64,000 nt of DNA from Liquorilactobacillus ghanensis DSM 18630 (GTDB lineage: Bacteria; Bacillota; Bacilli; Lactobacillales; Lactobacillaceae): positions 1 to 64,000 of the forward strand of contig NZ_AZGB01000016.1 of the NCBI RefSeq assembly GCF_001435235.1, written 5' to 3'. Position 1 is the stretch's first letter, and every line of letters starts with the position of its first letter. Made by a program: the position numbers and the translations under genes. Shown in pieces: positions 54,962 through 63,831 of this stretch. The notes below the pieces were generated by a model. That model did not search any database, was not told the origin of the DNA, and was given only the letters and a program-made list of their open reading frames with translations.

Positions 54962-55885
54962 ATGCGAATTGCTGACAATACAATGTATAATAATTTTTTG
55001 ACCGGCTATGAGACCAGCACGGCTAGGATGCAAAAAACAATGACGCAATTAGCAAGCCAAAAGCAGTTAACAGAAGCTTCTGATGATCCTTTGAAGGCAT
55101 CACAGATCATTAATTTAAGCACTTCAGTTGATCAAAATGCAATGTATGGTGATTCCATTCAAGACGGCATTTCTTGGAATCAAATGCAAGATTCAGCGCT
55201 TAGTTCAATTAGTGATATTATGCTGCGAATGCGTGATTTGATTCAGGGATCAGCTAATGGTACCAATGGATCTGACGTTAATAGTGCTAATAAGGCTGAA
55301 ATTGAACAAGACATGAGTCAAATTGTTGATACTTTGAATACTAAGTACGGCAATAAGTATATTTTTGCTGGTGAAAATACAACAACCAAACCATTTGAAC
55401 TAGAAAAAAATGAAGCCGGCGATATTACCGGTTTGACGTACAATGGGACCGATGGGGATTTATCACGTCAGATTGCTGATGGGGTTTCTGTTGATTTGTT
55501 TGCCAATGGCAGCAAGTTTTTGGCGAATAGCGATACAGGAGCCCAAGCGGCAAGTCTAGGTGATTATTTTAATAATGTTGTTACTGCGTTGAATAGTGAC
55601 AATAAGAGCGAATTGGGAGGAACTTTGTTGTCGGATACCGATGCGTATCGGGATAACTTTGTCAATGTTCGGACACAAATCGGAGCTTTGACTAACCGTT
55701 TACAGTCAGCTCTAAGCCGTAACCAAGCGCAGTCAACCAATTTACAACAAAGCCTTTCAAATGATCAAGATGTGGATGTAGCATCCGCTTACTCAAATTT
55801 TGAAAAAGAAAAATTGACATACAATGCCACATTAGCCATGGGAACTAAAATCATGCAAACTACAATTTTGGATTATATGTATTAA
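54962..55885 (+). CDS. flgL: hook-filament junction protein FlgL (HAP3)
   Basis: A 307-residue junction protein in the flagellin superfamily. It has MRIADNTMYNNFLTGYE at the start, LTEASDDPLKASQIINLSTS near residue 38, and a C-terminal coiled coil. Starts six bases after flgK. A terminator follows. Confidence 0.92.
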   Translation: MRIADNTMYNNFLTGYETSTARMQKTMTQLASQKQLTEASDDPLKASQIINLSTSVDQNAMYGDSIQDGISWNQMQDSALSSISDIMLRMRDLIQGSANGTNGSDVNSANKAEIEQDMSQIVDTLNTKYGNKYIFAGENTTTKPFELEKNEAGDITGLTYNGTDGDLSRQIADGVSVDLFANGSKFLANSDTGAQAASLGDYFNNVVTALNSDNKSELGGTLLSDTDAYRDNFVNVRTQIGALTNRLQSALSRNQAQSTNLQQSLSNDQDVDVASAYSNFEKEKLTYNATLAMGTKIMQTTILDYMY

Positions 55886-56194
55886 TCCATCTAAAACAAC
55901 TAACTCGAATCCAGTTGGAATGTATTTTCAGCTGGATTTTTTTGTAGTTAGATAATTGTAAAATGTCGGAATAGGAAATAAATCAGTAATTAGCAAACGA
56001 GAAGATAATTTCTTGATTGCTTATAAATCCAAGATTGGCAATTTTGATATTTATACATGGTTTTCAAAATTATAGATTAGTTTGTTATGGAACATAGGTA
56101 ATGAAAACCTTTATTTTACGCTTTTTATACCAAGTTTTTTGAGAAAGCTGCTATAAAAAATTGAATTGAAAATAAAAATATTTTGGCAAAACTA
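55886..56194. other. intergenic region between flgL and flagellin
   Basis: AT-rich gap holding the flgL terminator and ending at the SigD promoter of flagellin. No fliW or csrA gene, nor any other ORF with a ribosome binding site, is present, although this is their usual place in Bacillus. Confidence 0.6.
55908..55943 (+). terminator. terminator of the flgM-flgL unit
   Basis: AATCCAG (55908-55914) pairs with CTGGATT (55932-55938), followed by a T run. Confidence 0.75.
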
Positions 56195-56221
56195 TTAAAC
56201 ACCCCTGTTTCCGTCCGATAC
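56195..56221 (+). promoter_or_regulatory. SigD promoter of flagellin
   Basis: TTAAA (56195-56199), exactly 15 bases, then CCGATAC (56215-56221). The best overall match to the sigma-28 consensus on the plus strand. The predicted leader is about 50 nt. Confidence 0.85.
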
Positions 56222-56278
56222 ATATACACAGAGGGGGAAAACCTCAGAAATAAAAGAATCTTAATTGGAGGAATTAAC

Positions 56279-57148
56279 ATGAGAATCAATACAAACGTCT
56301 CAGCAATGACAACATTGCGTTATTTAAACCAAGCAACCGATGCTAAGAGTGATGCTCTTACAAAATTATCATCCGGTTCTCGGATCAACAGTGCTGCAGA
56401 TGATGCAGCTGGTTTGGCTGTTTCAGAAAAAATGAAGGCCCAAATTGGTGGATTGACTCAGGCTCAAAGTAATGCCCAAGATGGTGTTTCTTTGATTCAA
56501 ACTGCTGAAGGTGGTTTAAGTCAGATTCAGACCATGCTGGACCGGATGCGTGACTTGGCAGTTCAAAGTTCTAACGGTACTTTGGGAACTGATGATCGAA
56601 AAGCAATTGATAAGGAATTTAATGACCTTAAAGGTGAAATCACTCGAATTGCTGGTACAACACAGTTTAATAACAAGGATTTATTAGGTGCGGACGGTAG
56701 TACAGCTGCAACAACCTTTACTTTCCAAGTAGGCGCAAACTCAGGACAAACGCTATCAGTTACAATTTCAGCTATGAATGCAGATGCTCTTAATTTGACA
56801 GCTGGTATTGATATCGTTGCTTCTCAATCGAATTCTTCTGTAGATAATACTACAGCTGATATTGTTTCTGCAAATGCTGCAATTAAAGCGATTGATGATG
56901 CAATTTCAACAGTTACTAACCAGCGTTCAACTCTTGGAGCTACACAGAACCGTTTGAACTATGCTATTAGTAACTTGGAAACTTCTAACGAAAACTTGTC
57001 AGAAGCTAACTCACGGATTCGTGATGTGGATATGGCTCAGGAAATGACTCAATTTACCAAATCCAACATCCTTACTCAGGCAGCTACTTCAATGTTAGCT
57101 CAGGCTAATGCAATGCCAAACAGTGTTTTGACTTTGTTACAGGGCTAA
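56279..57148 (+). CDS. hag: flagellin
   Basis: A 289-residue filament subunit. The conserved N-terminal domain (MRINTNVSAMTTLRYLNQ, GSRINSAADDAAGLAVSEKM) and C-terminal domain (SRIRDVDMAQEMTQFTKSNI, LAQANAMPNSVLTLLQG) leave only a short centre, so D2/D3 are nearly absent, as in Bacillus Hag. The centre (about 185-215) is Ser/Asn/Thr-rich, including ASQSNSSVDNTTAD, a possible modification site. ATG 56279 follows GGAGG by seven bases. Single flagellin gene in this window. Confidence 0.96.
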   Translation: MRINTNVSAMTTLRYLNQATDAKSDALTKLSSGSRINSAADDAAGLAVSEKMKAQIGGLTQAQSNAQDGVSLIQTAEGGLSQIQTMLDRMRDLAVQSSNGTLGTDDRKAIDKEFNDLKGEITRIAGTTQFNNKDLLGADGSTAATTFTFQVGANSGQTLSVTISAMNADALNLTAGIDIVASQSNSSVDNTTADIVSANAAIKAIDDAISTVTNQRSTLGATQNRLNYAISNLETSNENLSEANSRIRDVDMAQEMTQFTKSNILTQAATSMLAQANAMPNSVLTLLQG

Positions 57149-57171
57149 TTTTTCAGTTTGTTGTAGTATTG

Positions 57172-57203
57172 AAAAGTCGGTCGTCTTCAGGCGGGCGGCT
57201 TTT
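57172..57203 (+). terminator. terminator of flagellin
   Basis: A 14-base stem with one mismatch and several G-T pairs (57172-57185 with 57190-57203) ends in TTTT. It lacks a long T tail, so some readthrough to flaG is likely. Confidence 0.65.
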
Positions 57204-57247
57204 CCTACATAAAGAACAACATATTTTTATAGAAAGAGGGTAAATGT

Positions 57248-57643
57248 ATGGCTAGCGAACATATTGAGGCTGTCAGTGGAATTAGTGGAGTTGATCAGGA
57301 TTGGTTCAATCAAGCTGATTATCAATTTGATAGTTTTCAGGCAAAACAACTACAACAAACGATGAAGTCTATGCAGCAACAGGTTAAAGCAGATGTTTCT
57401 GATCAACAGGATAAACCTGAAGCTAAAACATTAAAAACAACGGTTAATAAATTCAACCAACAATTGTCAAATGATAATGTGGAAACGAAATTTAAAATTC
57501 ATAAACGAACTAATCGGATTTACGTACAGTTAGTTAATCAAAAGACAGGGAAGGTTATTAAAGAAATCCCATCATCTAAAATGCTGGATTTAATTGGACA
57601 TATTTGGGATGAAATGGGAATTATGGTCAATAAGAAAGGATAG
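57248..57643 (+). CDS. flaG: FlaG family protein
   Basis: A 131-residue protein. The C-terminal half has the FlaG pattern: TKFKIHKRTNRIYVQLVNQK then GKVIKEIPSSKMLDLIGHIW. FlaG affects filament length in several bacteria. It lies between flagellin and fliD as usual, with no SigD box of its own, so it may rely on readthrough. Confidence 0.85.
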   Translation: MASEHIEAVSGISGVDQDWFNQADYQFDSFQAKQLQQTMKSMQQQVKADVSDQQDKPEAKTLKTTVNKFNQQLSNDNVETKFKIHKRTNRIYVQLVNQKTGKVIKEIPSSKMLDLIGHIWDEMGIMVNKKG

Positions 57644-57652
57644 TGAACATCT

Positions 57653-59137
57653 ATGGCAAGTTTAACAACAGATGGCATTAGTTCGACCTTGGGACAGTAT
57701 TCTGGGATAACGGCAAACGATATTATCACTTTGCTACAGTCAAGTGCAGCTTACCAAAATGAAACTAACGCACAAAATAAAATTTCTTCAATTCAAACTC
57801 AGGAAAATGCTTGGAATGCAATCAGCACGCAGTTAACATTGTTTTCGACAAAGGTTAAAGCTTTGCAGTCAGATGATACGTATCTCACTAAGGCGGCTAC
57901 AACCACAGACTCTTCTATTGCAACAATTTCTGGGACCACCGCTGCTTCACAGGATACGTATGATTTAAAAGTTGATCAATTGGCAACAGCAACATCGATT
58001 ACTGGGACCCGAATTTCGACCAGTAGTAAAACCAAGCTCGGTTTGGACGGAACTTTGACTTTAACTAGTCCGGATACCGATAGCAGTGGTAAAGCATTAA
58101 CTTTTGATATTAAATTAGACAGTTCGGATACACTGAATACGGTAGCAACTAAAATTAATGCGCTAACATCTGATTCAACTGATGCTGACGGTCAGACTAC
58201 TCAAGGTTCGCATATTCGTGCATCAGTTGTTGATAATCATTTAGTTTTGACTAGCACAACTTCAGGTGCCAAAACAATTAGTGCTGGTGGTGATAGCAGT
58301 GTTGTTGACGGTTTAGGTCTGGGTAGTGGTGCAACAACGACTAGCGGTCAGAATGCTAAGTTTGAACTAGATGGAATGTCAATTGAGCGTGACAGTAACA
58401 CGATTACTGACGTTGTTGATGGAACAACTTTTAACCTCAATAAAGTTAGTGATTCGCACGTTACGCTTTCGCTAACTAATGATACTTCAAAAATAACATC
58501 TGCTGTTCAAGATATGGTCAATTCCTATAATACTTTGATGAGTACGATTTCAAGTGATTTGAGTGTTGGTGATCCAACTCAGACTAACAATACTACTGGG
58601 CCTTTAGCTGGCGACAATGATTTAATTCAATTGCAGTCAAGTCTGAGCAGCTTAATCACTAATCCTAAGGTAGCTGGATCAACAATGAATGCTAGTTCAG
58701 TGGGAATTTCTTTTGTTGATAAGAATGGTACTTTAGGAGTAGATACTGACAAATTGCAGGCAGCCATTAACAATGATCCGACAGCCGTTAAGAATTTCTT
58801 TTACTCGGCTAAAACAACGGCTAGTGGATTAGTAACTATTTCCAGTTCGGGATATAGTCAAGGTATCTTAGATTTAGTTAATAAATATCTTTCAGGTGTT
58901 ACTGGTGCCCTGACAGCGAATAAAAGTATTATTCAAATCAAGACAGATGGTTACCAAAGCCAAATTAAAGATTTGAATAGTCAAATCAGCGATTTTGAAA
59001 ATACACTTGAAATGCAAAAACAGCAGTACATTGATACATTTACGCGCTTAGATCAAGCCATGATGGAAGGACAGTCACAACTAAGTTACTTCACCAGCAG
59101 TAGTTCAACGCTTAATTCATCTGCAAATCAGAGTTAG
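57653..59137 (+). CDS. fliD: flagellar filament cap protein FliD (HAP2)
   Basis: A 494-residue cap protein. The N-terminal LTTDGISSTLGQYSGITAND and the middle GLGSGATTTSGQNAKFELDG are typical. The C-terminal coiled coil has IKDLNSQISDFENTLEMQKQ followed by an aromatic end (YIDTFTRLDQAMMEGQSQLS). Ser/Thr-rich throughout. ATG start ten bases after flaG, with AAAGGA upstream. Confidence 0.93.
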   Translation: MASLTTDGISSTLGQYSGITANDIITLLQSSAAYQNETNAQNKISSIQTQENAWNAISTQLTLFSTKVKALQSDDTYLTKAATTTDSSIATISGTTAASQDTYDLKVDQLATATSITGTRISTSSKTKLGLDGTLTLTSPDTDSSGKALTFDIKLDSSDTLNTVATKINALTSDSTDADGQTTQGSHIRASVVDNHLVLTSTTSGAKTISAGGDSSVVDGLGLGSGATTTSGQNAKFELDGMSIERDSNTITDVVDGTTFNLNKVSDSHVTLSLTNDTSKITSAVQDMVNSYNTLMSTISSDLSVGDPTQTNNTTGPLAGDNDLIQLQSSLSSLITNPKVAGSTMNASSVGISFVDKNGTLGVDTDKLQAAINNDPTAVKNFFYSAKTTASGLVTISSSGYSQGILDLVNKYLSGVTGALTANKSIIQIKTDGYQSQIKDLNSQISDFENTLEMQKQQYIDTFTRLDQAMMEGQSQLSYFTSSSSTLNSSANQS

Positions 59138-59158
59138 CTTAGCTAAAACAGGAGAGTT

Positions 59159-59515
59159 ATGAATAACTATTATCATGAAAAATTAAATAAACAGAGAATT
59201 CAAATTCTAGAGGGAATGTTGCAACGACTTAATTCATGGGATGAGACTCTTTCACAAGCAGAACTTATTTTTAAGGAAAATAAGTTGCAAATTGCTGAAT
59301 TAGAAAAAATGGGTTTTTCGGTGAATAAGCTTGGTCAAACAGATCGTAAATTGGTAAAGCAAATTATTGCTATTTATCAGCAGATGTTGACTAAAATTCA
59401 ACATGATAAGGCTGAAACCAAGCGCCAAGTATTGGAGTTAACCTATTCTCGCGGAGCGATGAAGGCGTATTTAGATCGAGAACGGCGGCGTTCACTAATT
59501 GATTTTGATTTTTAG
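59159..59515 (+). CDS. unidentified coiled-coil protein at the fliT position
   Basis: A 118-residue, charged, all-helical protein between fliD and fliS, with heptad-like stretches (LNKQRIQILEGMLQRL, DKAETKRQVLELTYS) and a C-terminal LDRERRRSLIDFDF. I do not recognise the family. Size, helicity and place would suit a FliT-like chaperone for FliD, but in Bacillus fliT follows fliS, so the order differs. GGAGAG lies just before the ATG. Confidence 0.7.
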   Translation: MNNYYHEKLNKQRIQILEGMLQRLNSWDETLSQAELIFKENKLQIAELEKMGFSVNKLGQTDRKLVKQIIAIYQQMLTKIQHDKAETKRQVLELTYSRGAMKAYLDRERRRSLIDFDF

Positions 59516-59527
59516 GAGTTGGAAAGA

Positions 59528-59905
59528 ATGGGATATCAAGAGGTTAACAATAGCTATTTGAAAAATCAGGTGATGGGGGCTTCACCAATCAGATTGGTGA
59601 TTATGCTTTATGAGGGTGCGATTCGGAGTATGAAGATTGCTAAAGCAGCAATTGAAAAACAAGATGTCGTTCAAGCGCATACTCAGTTAGTTAAAGCACA
59701 AAAAATTATTGCTGAATTAAAAAATTCTGTTAATCCAGAAGTTGATGTAACAATTTCACAAAATCTAGTAAACTTATATGATTTTTGCAATGAACAACTG
59801 TTTCAAGCTAATCTTCAAAAAGATAGTTCATTGGTTGATAGCGCGATCAATACGATGACGGAGTTACTGGATTCTTGGAAACAATTGGAACAAAAAAAGG
59901 ATTAG
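59528..59905 (+). CDS. fliS: flagellin export chaperone FliS
   Basis: A 125-residue helical chaperone that binds the flagellin C-terminus. It has the conserved YLKNQVMGASPIRLVIMLYE at the N-terminus and LYDFCNEQLFQANLQKD near residue 80. ATG 59528 lies ten bases after GGAG; the in-frame TTG 59519 is too close to it. Confidence 0.95.
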   Translation: MGYQEVNNSYLKNQVMGASPIRLVIMLYEGAIRSMKIAKAAIEKQDVVQAHTQLVKAQKIIAELKNSVNPEVDVTISQNLVNLYDFCNEQLFQANLQKDSSLVDSAINTMTELLDSWKQLEQKKD

Positions 59906-59910
59906 TTCTT

Positions 59911-59960
59911 AAAAAAGCTCTAATTGATTCATGATTAATGAATCAGTTAGAGCTTTTTTT
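59911..59960. terminator. bidirectional terminator at the right end of the flagellar run
   Basis: A long hairpin (AAAAAAGCTCTAATTGATTCAT with a near-perfect complement) with A and T flanks. It closes fliS and the convergent glycosyltransferase gene. Confidence 0.88.
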
Positions 59961-59967
59961 GAAGATA

Positions 59968-62172
59968 TTATTTATCGATTTGTTGCAGTAACTTGGTTAC
60001 TTCAGGATCATTAGGAATAATATCGGCTAATGTTTTGAGCAGAGGCAAGGCAGCTTGTTGTTGCTTACCGGCAATTAATGCCCGAATTTTAATTTTTATA
60101 TTGGCAGCTAATTGTTGAAATTCTTGCTGGTTTTGGATGTCCTTTTTTTGTTGGAGATCAAAGTTAGCGATTAAGCGTTTAATTAAATGATTAGCAGGGT
60201 GATAAATTTCTAATGCAGCTTTTAATAAAGCAAAGTAAGCAGCCTGCTTTTCATTATCTAACGCTTTCAAGGCTTTATCAAGGTATAAAGCAAATTGAAA
60301 TTCAGCTGGTAAAAAGATGGATGGTTTATCAGTGAATAATTCATTCCTATAAATGGTATGTGCAAAAGATAAGGTATTTTGAATATACGGTTTCAATTGG
60401 TTCTTTACATTTTCTAAAAGAATTTGATTACTTAGAATATAGTTTCGTCGTAAGGTCATTAATAGTAATTCACGTTGTGGACATTTTTTCCAACATTTTT
60501 CAATTTTAGTAATAAAATCAGGAATTTGATTAACTTTTCGAGAGTATTTATCACTAATTGAAGAAACCAGTTCTAATAGTTCATCATAATTCAATCCAGC
60601 AACAAGCTCATTAGGATTTAATTGTCTATCAATATAAATTAGCAATAAATCTTCAAACGGTGGCTGACAAGTCAAGGAATGTTTTTGCAACTTTCTCCAA
60701 GCTAATTTGCCTGCTGGTGTTTCTTGATTTATTTCAGCTTGTTGTAACAGTAAATATGGATTTCTCGAGCTATTAATTAAGGTCAGTTGCTGATTGAGAT
60801 TGTTTAAATCAGCAATAGACAATTTGTTTTTAAAGTTGTTAATGAATTTAGCTAGTTTATTCATTTTGCTAAGATCATTATCCTGACTGAACTGATCAAA
60901 AAGTATTTGCAGTATTCTTGAAGAGTTAGTTTTAGTACAAGCTGTCAATAATAATGTAGTCGTTTCTGGAGAGCTCATAATACCATCATTTAAGGGTAAT
61001 CGGCTGGCAAGTTGCTCGATCGATGACCAATTTTCATTATCAAGGTATAACTTGATAATGATGTTAGCCATTGAGAAAAGAATCGCATAGCTCACACGCT
61101 CGGCTAAAAAAGGTGTATATTGTCGGACAAGAGCCTGTTTTTCTTGTTGTATATGCATGAAGTTAGTTAAATACTCATCAAAGATTGGAAATAGATTATT
61201 CAAGGAGTTTTTTTGATAAAGTGCCGTGAAAGCGTAGGAGTCTAGGATACATAAATCATAGTTTCTTAACTTAATAGTTGGAATATATTGTTTACATAGT
61301 TTGAGAACTTCATCCCAGTTTTTCTCTAACGTATAGCACATCAACATATAGCCTAAAGAAGATATTGCAAAAACATTATCTTTATTATTTTTGACAGGGA
61401 TAGTTTTCCAATTTTCAAGAGCTAATCGTGAGTAATAAATTACTTTGTCACGTTCTGCACGTGTGTGTTTATCAAAACCAGCAATTAATTGAGCCCAGGC
61501 ATGCATATCCTGAGGATTTTGAGCTAATAAATTTTTTAACAATTTTTCATTTCGTTCGCTTTTATGATTATTTAAGTTTCTCGCATAACCATAATGGTGA
61601 ACAAAAGAATTAACATATTTGATAGGCGAGTAAATTGGTGAAAGTCGTTCATGGACGGTATCAATAAATTCAAGATTTTTCCAGATGCGGGAACAGCGAG
61701 TAACTTCATTAATTTTATAACTGGAACCAGCGGTGTCTGCATAATTATACTGATTATATGCTAGTGCAAAAAAGTTTTTTTGTTCATTTTTATCATTAAA
61801 AAATGCAACTAATTCTTCGACATCATCAAACCACTCATCATCATCTAAAAACATGAACCATTTACCATGAGCTTCTTTCAAACCAGCATTTCGAGCAGCT
61901 GCAAAGTCATCACACCACTTGAAATGAACCACTTTATCAGCATATTTTTCAGCTATAGCTAGAGAACCGTCACTATTTTCTGGTCCAACTGTATCAACAA
62001 TAATTAATTCACTAGGCACTTGGGCTAAAAGTGGCTGTAGTGATTCCATACAATTGCGAATGGTTTTAATACTATTTGAAACTAATAAAGAAATTGTCAG
62101 GGTAGTTGTATAAGCCCTTTGATTTTGACGAACAAAATCATTAATTTTTTGTTGTCGTGTGAAATCGGTCAT
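59968..62172 (-). CDS. family 2 glycosyltransferase with TPR-like C-terminus, SigD-controlled
   Basis: A 734-residue protein. The first ~230 residues form a GT-A family 2 domain: ISLLVSNSIKTIRNCMESL, DGSLAIAEKYADKVVHFKW, and the metal-binding FMFLDDDEWFDD near residue 115. The remaining ~500 residues are helical and TPR-like and may hold the protein acceptor. This layout is common in flagellin glycosyltransferases next to flagellar genes. ATG 62172 has AAGGAGT about eleven bases upstream. The promoter is a near-perfect SigD box, tying expression to filament assembly. Acceptor and sugar are inferred to be flagellin and an unknown hexose; neither is shown by sequence. Confidence 0.85.
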   Translation of the reverse strand: MTDFTRQQKINDFVRQNQRAYTTTLTISLLVSNSIKTIRNCMESLQPLLAQVPSELIIVDTVGPENSDGSLAIAEKYADKVVHFKWCDDFAAARNAGLKEAHGKWFMFLDDDEWFDDVEELVAFFNDKNEQKNFFALAYNQYNYADTAGSSYKINEVTRCSRIWKNLEFIDTVHERLSPIYSPIKYVNSFVHHYGYARNLNNHKSERNEKLLKNLLAQNPQDMHAWAQLIAGFDKHTRAERDKVIYYSRLALENWKTIPVKNNKDNVFAISSLGYMLMCYTLEKNWDEVLKLCKQYIPTIKLRNYDLCILDSYAFTALYQKNSLNNLFPIFDEYLTNFMHIQQEKQALVRQYTPFLAERVSYAILFSMANIIIKLYLDNENWSSIEQLASRLPLNDGIMSSPETTTLLLTACTKTNSSRILQILFDQFSQDNDLSKMNKLAKFINNFKNKLSIADLNNLNQQLTLINSSRNPYLLLQQAEINQETPAGKLAWRKLQKHSLTCQPPFEDLLLIYIDRQLNPNELVAGLNYDELLELVSSISDKYSRKVNQIPDFITKIEKCWKKCPQRELLLMTLRRNYILSNQILLENVKNQLKPYIQNTLSFAHTIYRNELFTDKPSIFLPAEFQFALYLDKALKALDNEKQAAYFALLKAALEIYHPANHLIKRLIANFDLQQKKDIQNQQEFQQLAANIKIKIRALIAGKQQQAALPLLKTLADIIPNDPEVTKLLQQIDK

Positions 62173-62219
62173 TTATTAATTACTCCTTAAGTTCGATTTT
62201 AATTAAGCTAATACAGTTG

Positions 62220-62247
62220 ATATCGGATAAAAAGATGAGAATTTAAA
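62220..62247 (-). promoter_or_regulatory. SigD promoter of the TPR glycosyltransferase
   Basis: On the minus strand TTTAAA (62242-62247), 15 bases from its TAAA, then a perfect CCGATAT (62220-62226). The strongest sigma-28 match in the window, 48 bases upstream of the ATG. Confidence 0.85.
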
Positions 62248-62278
62248 CAGTATTAGAAGATATCCGGCAATTCTAAGC

Positions 62279-62305
62279 TTAAAGTTCCTTAATAATAGAC
62301 GATAA
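62279..62305 (+). promoter_or_regulatory. SigD-type promoter of the polyol-phosphate transferase
   Basis: TTAAA (62279-62283), 15 bases, then ACGATAA (62299-62305), two mismatches from CCGATAT. It points the other way from the glycosyltransferase promoter, about 30 bases off. Confidence 0.55.
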
Positions 62306-62346
62306 ATAAAAACAGGACAGAATAATTGATTAAGGAAGATAAAATA

Positions 62347-63831
62347 ATGATTTTTCTAAAAAAGAAACGACGATTATTGGACCTTTTAAAAACAACGGTT
62401 CAGATGATTGATCTAATAAAAAACAAAAATCAATCTGAAGTAATTAATAATTGCCAAGAAGCGGTTAAAACAATTGCTGATAGCCTTGAAGGTGAACTGG
62501 CAGAGGGTGAAACTGTTTTTAATGATTTGCAAACTATGTATGACCTCTTAACACTAATTGATCAGCAACAAGTTGATCTTACTTCGGAACTGATCTTTAA
62601 AATGAAACAACTGCTGGTCCTGATTGTCGATAAATTAGATAAACTTATTCCGGTTAAACTAAATATTGCTTTTATGCCGTATAAAGTAACCATGTGGGAT
62701 AGTTTGGCGTCAATCTATGAAGCGGCTAAGCAGGATCCTGATTGTACTGCTAAGATTATACCGATACCGTACTATGAAATTGCAGCTGATAAGACGACAT
62801 CAGTTTATGAAGGAGATCTTTTCCCAAATGATATTCCAATCGTTCCATATAATGAATATGACTTAGCAAAAGAAGAACCGGATATTATTTTTATTCATAA
62901 TGCGTATGATCAATATAATGATTTTACACAAGTAAATAAGCGATTTTTTACATCTAATTTAAAACAATATACTGATATGTTGGTATATGTTCCGTATCAT
63001 ATTACTAGTTTTAGTAAAATGGCTCCAAATAGACCATATATTACGTATGCAATACCAACGATGGTAAATATTGATAAAATTATTGTTGCTGGACAATTTG
63101 TTAAAGATGCAGCAATAAAATATGGAATACCTGAGGAAAAAGTTTTAGTACTAGGTTCTCCAAAGATGGATGCAGTCCGTCAAGCTATTAAGGATAAGAA
63201 AAAGATACCAAAAAAATGGCAAAAAAAATTAATAAATAAATACGTATTCGCTTTGGATACAAATTGTATGGATTTTGTTAATAATCAGTTTTATGAATTT
63301 GCTTATATTGAGCAAGTCTTTGATGCTACCAGAATGATTCCCAATTGCGCTGTAATCTGGCGACCACATCCTTTAACTAGGATTTCGATAGCTCATTATA
63401 TTCCACAAATGTTAAGTATGTATGATAATTGTATAACAGAAATTAAATCTGAATCTAGCAGATATCCAAACATCATATTGGATGATAGTTCAGATTACTT
63501 GTCTTTTTTTAAAGCTTCAGATGCCTACATTTCCGCAACTAATTCGTTAATGGCAGCTTATACATTAACTGACCAACCAATCATTATTTCTGCAGGGAAA
63601 TTGGGGAATAGTATTTTATTATCAGATGAGGCTTTTTATCATTTTTATGATCCGAATTATCCATGGTACAAGATTGCCAAAAATCTGGTCAATGGAAAAG
63701 ATCCTAAAAAAAAGTTGCGTCACAATTTAACTAGTCAGATATATAGCTATACAGATGGCACAAGCGGTAAAACAATTTATCAAGAGATTAAAAAAGAAAC
63801 TATTTTGAAGATGACGGGTGAACTTAAATGA
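62347..63831 (+). CDS. CDP-glycerol glycerophosphotransferase-like (TagB/TagF family) enzyme
   Basis: A 494-residue enzyme of the family that transfers glycerol or ribitol phosphate from a CDP-polyol. The C-terminal domain has KVLVLGSPKMDAV near residue 275, AVIWRPHPLTR near 340 with the catalytic-type HP, and NIILDDSSDYLSFFKASDAY near 375, matching the family's D-x-S-D motif. The N-terminal ~100 residues are helical and unassigned. No membrane helix is evident. ATG 62347 with AAGGAAG upstream is preferred over TTG 62326. It overlaps the cytidylyltransferase gene by four bases, so the donor is probably CDP-ribitol or a related CDP-polyol. Confidence 0.82.
   Translation: MIFLKKKRRLLDLLKTTVQMIDLIKNKNQSEVINNCQEAVKTIADSLEGELAEGETVFNDLQTMYDLLTLIDQQQVDLTSELIFKMKQLLVLIVDKLDKLIPVKLNIAFMPYKVTMWDSLASIYEAAKQDPDCTAKIIPIPYYEIAADKTTSVYEGDLFPNDIPIVPYNEYDLAKEEPDIIFIHNAYDQYNDFTQVNKRFFTSNLKQYTDMLVYVPYHITSFSKMAPNRPYITYAIPTMVNIDKIIVAGQFVKDAAIKYGIPEEKVLVLGSPKMDAVRQAIKDKKKIPKKWQKKLINKYVFALDTNCMDFVNNQFYEFAYIEQVFDATRMIPNCAVIWRPHPLTRISIAHYIPQMLSMYDNCITEIKSESSRYPNIILDDSSDYLSFFKASDAYISATNSLMAAYTLTDQPIIISAGKLGNSILLSDEAFYHFYDPNYPWYKIAKNLVNGKDPKKKLRHNLTSQIYSYTDGTSGKTIYQEIKKETILKMTGELK

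Noticed and set aside
20637-59960. Flagellar region as a recently acquired island
   Set aside because: No integrase, insertion sequence, attachment repeats or obvious composition shift is seen at either edge. Older transfer cannot be excluded from this window.
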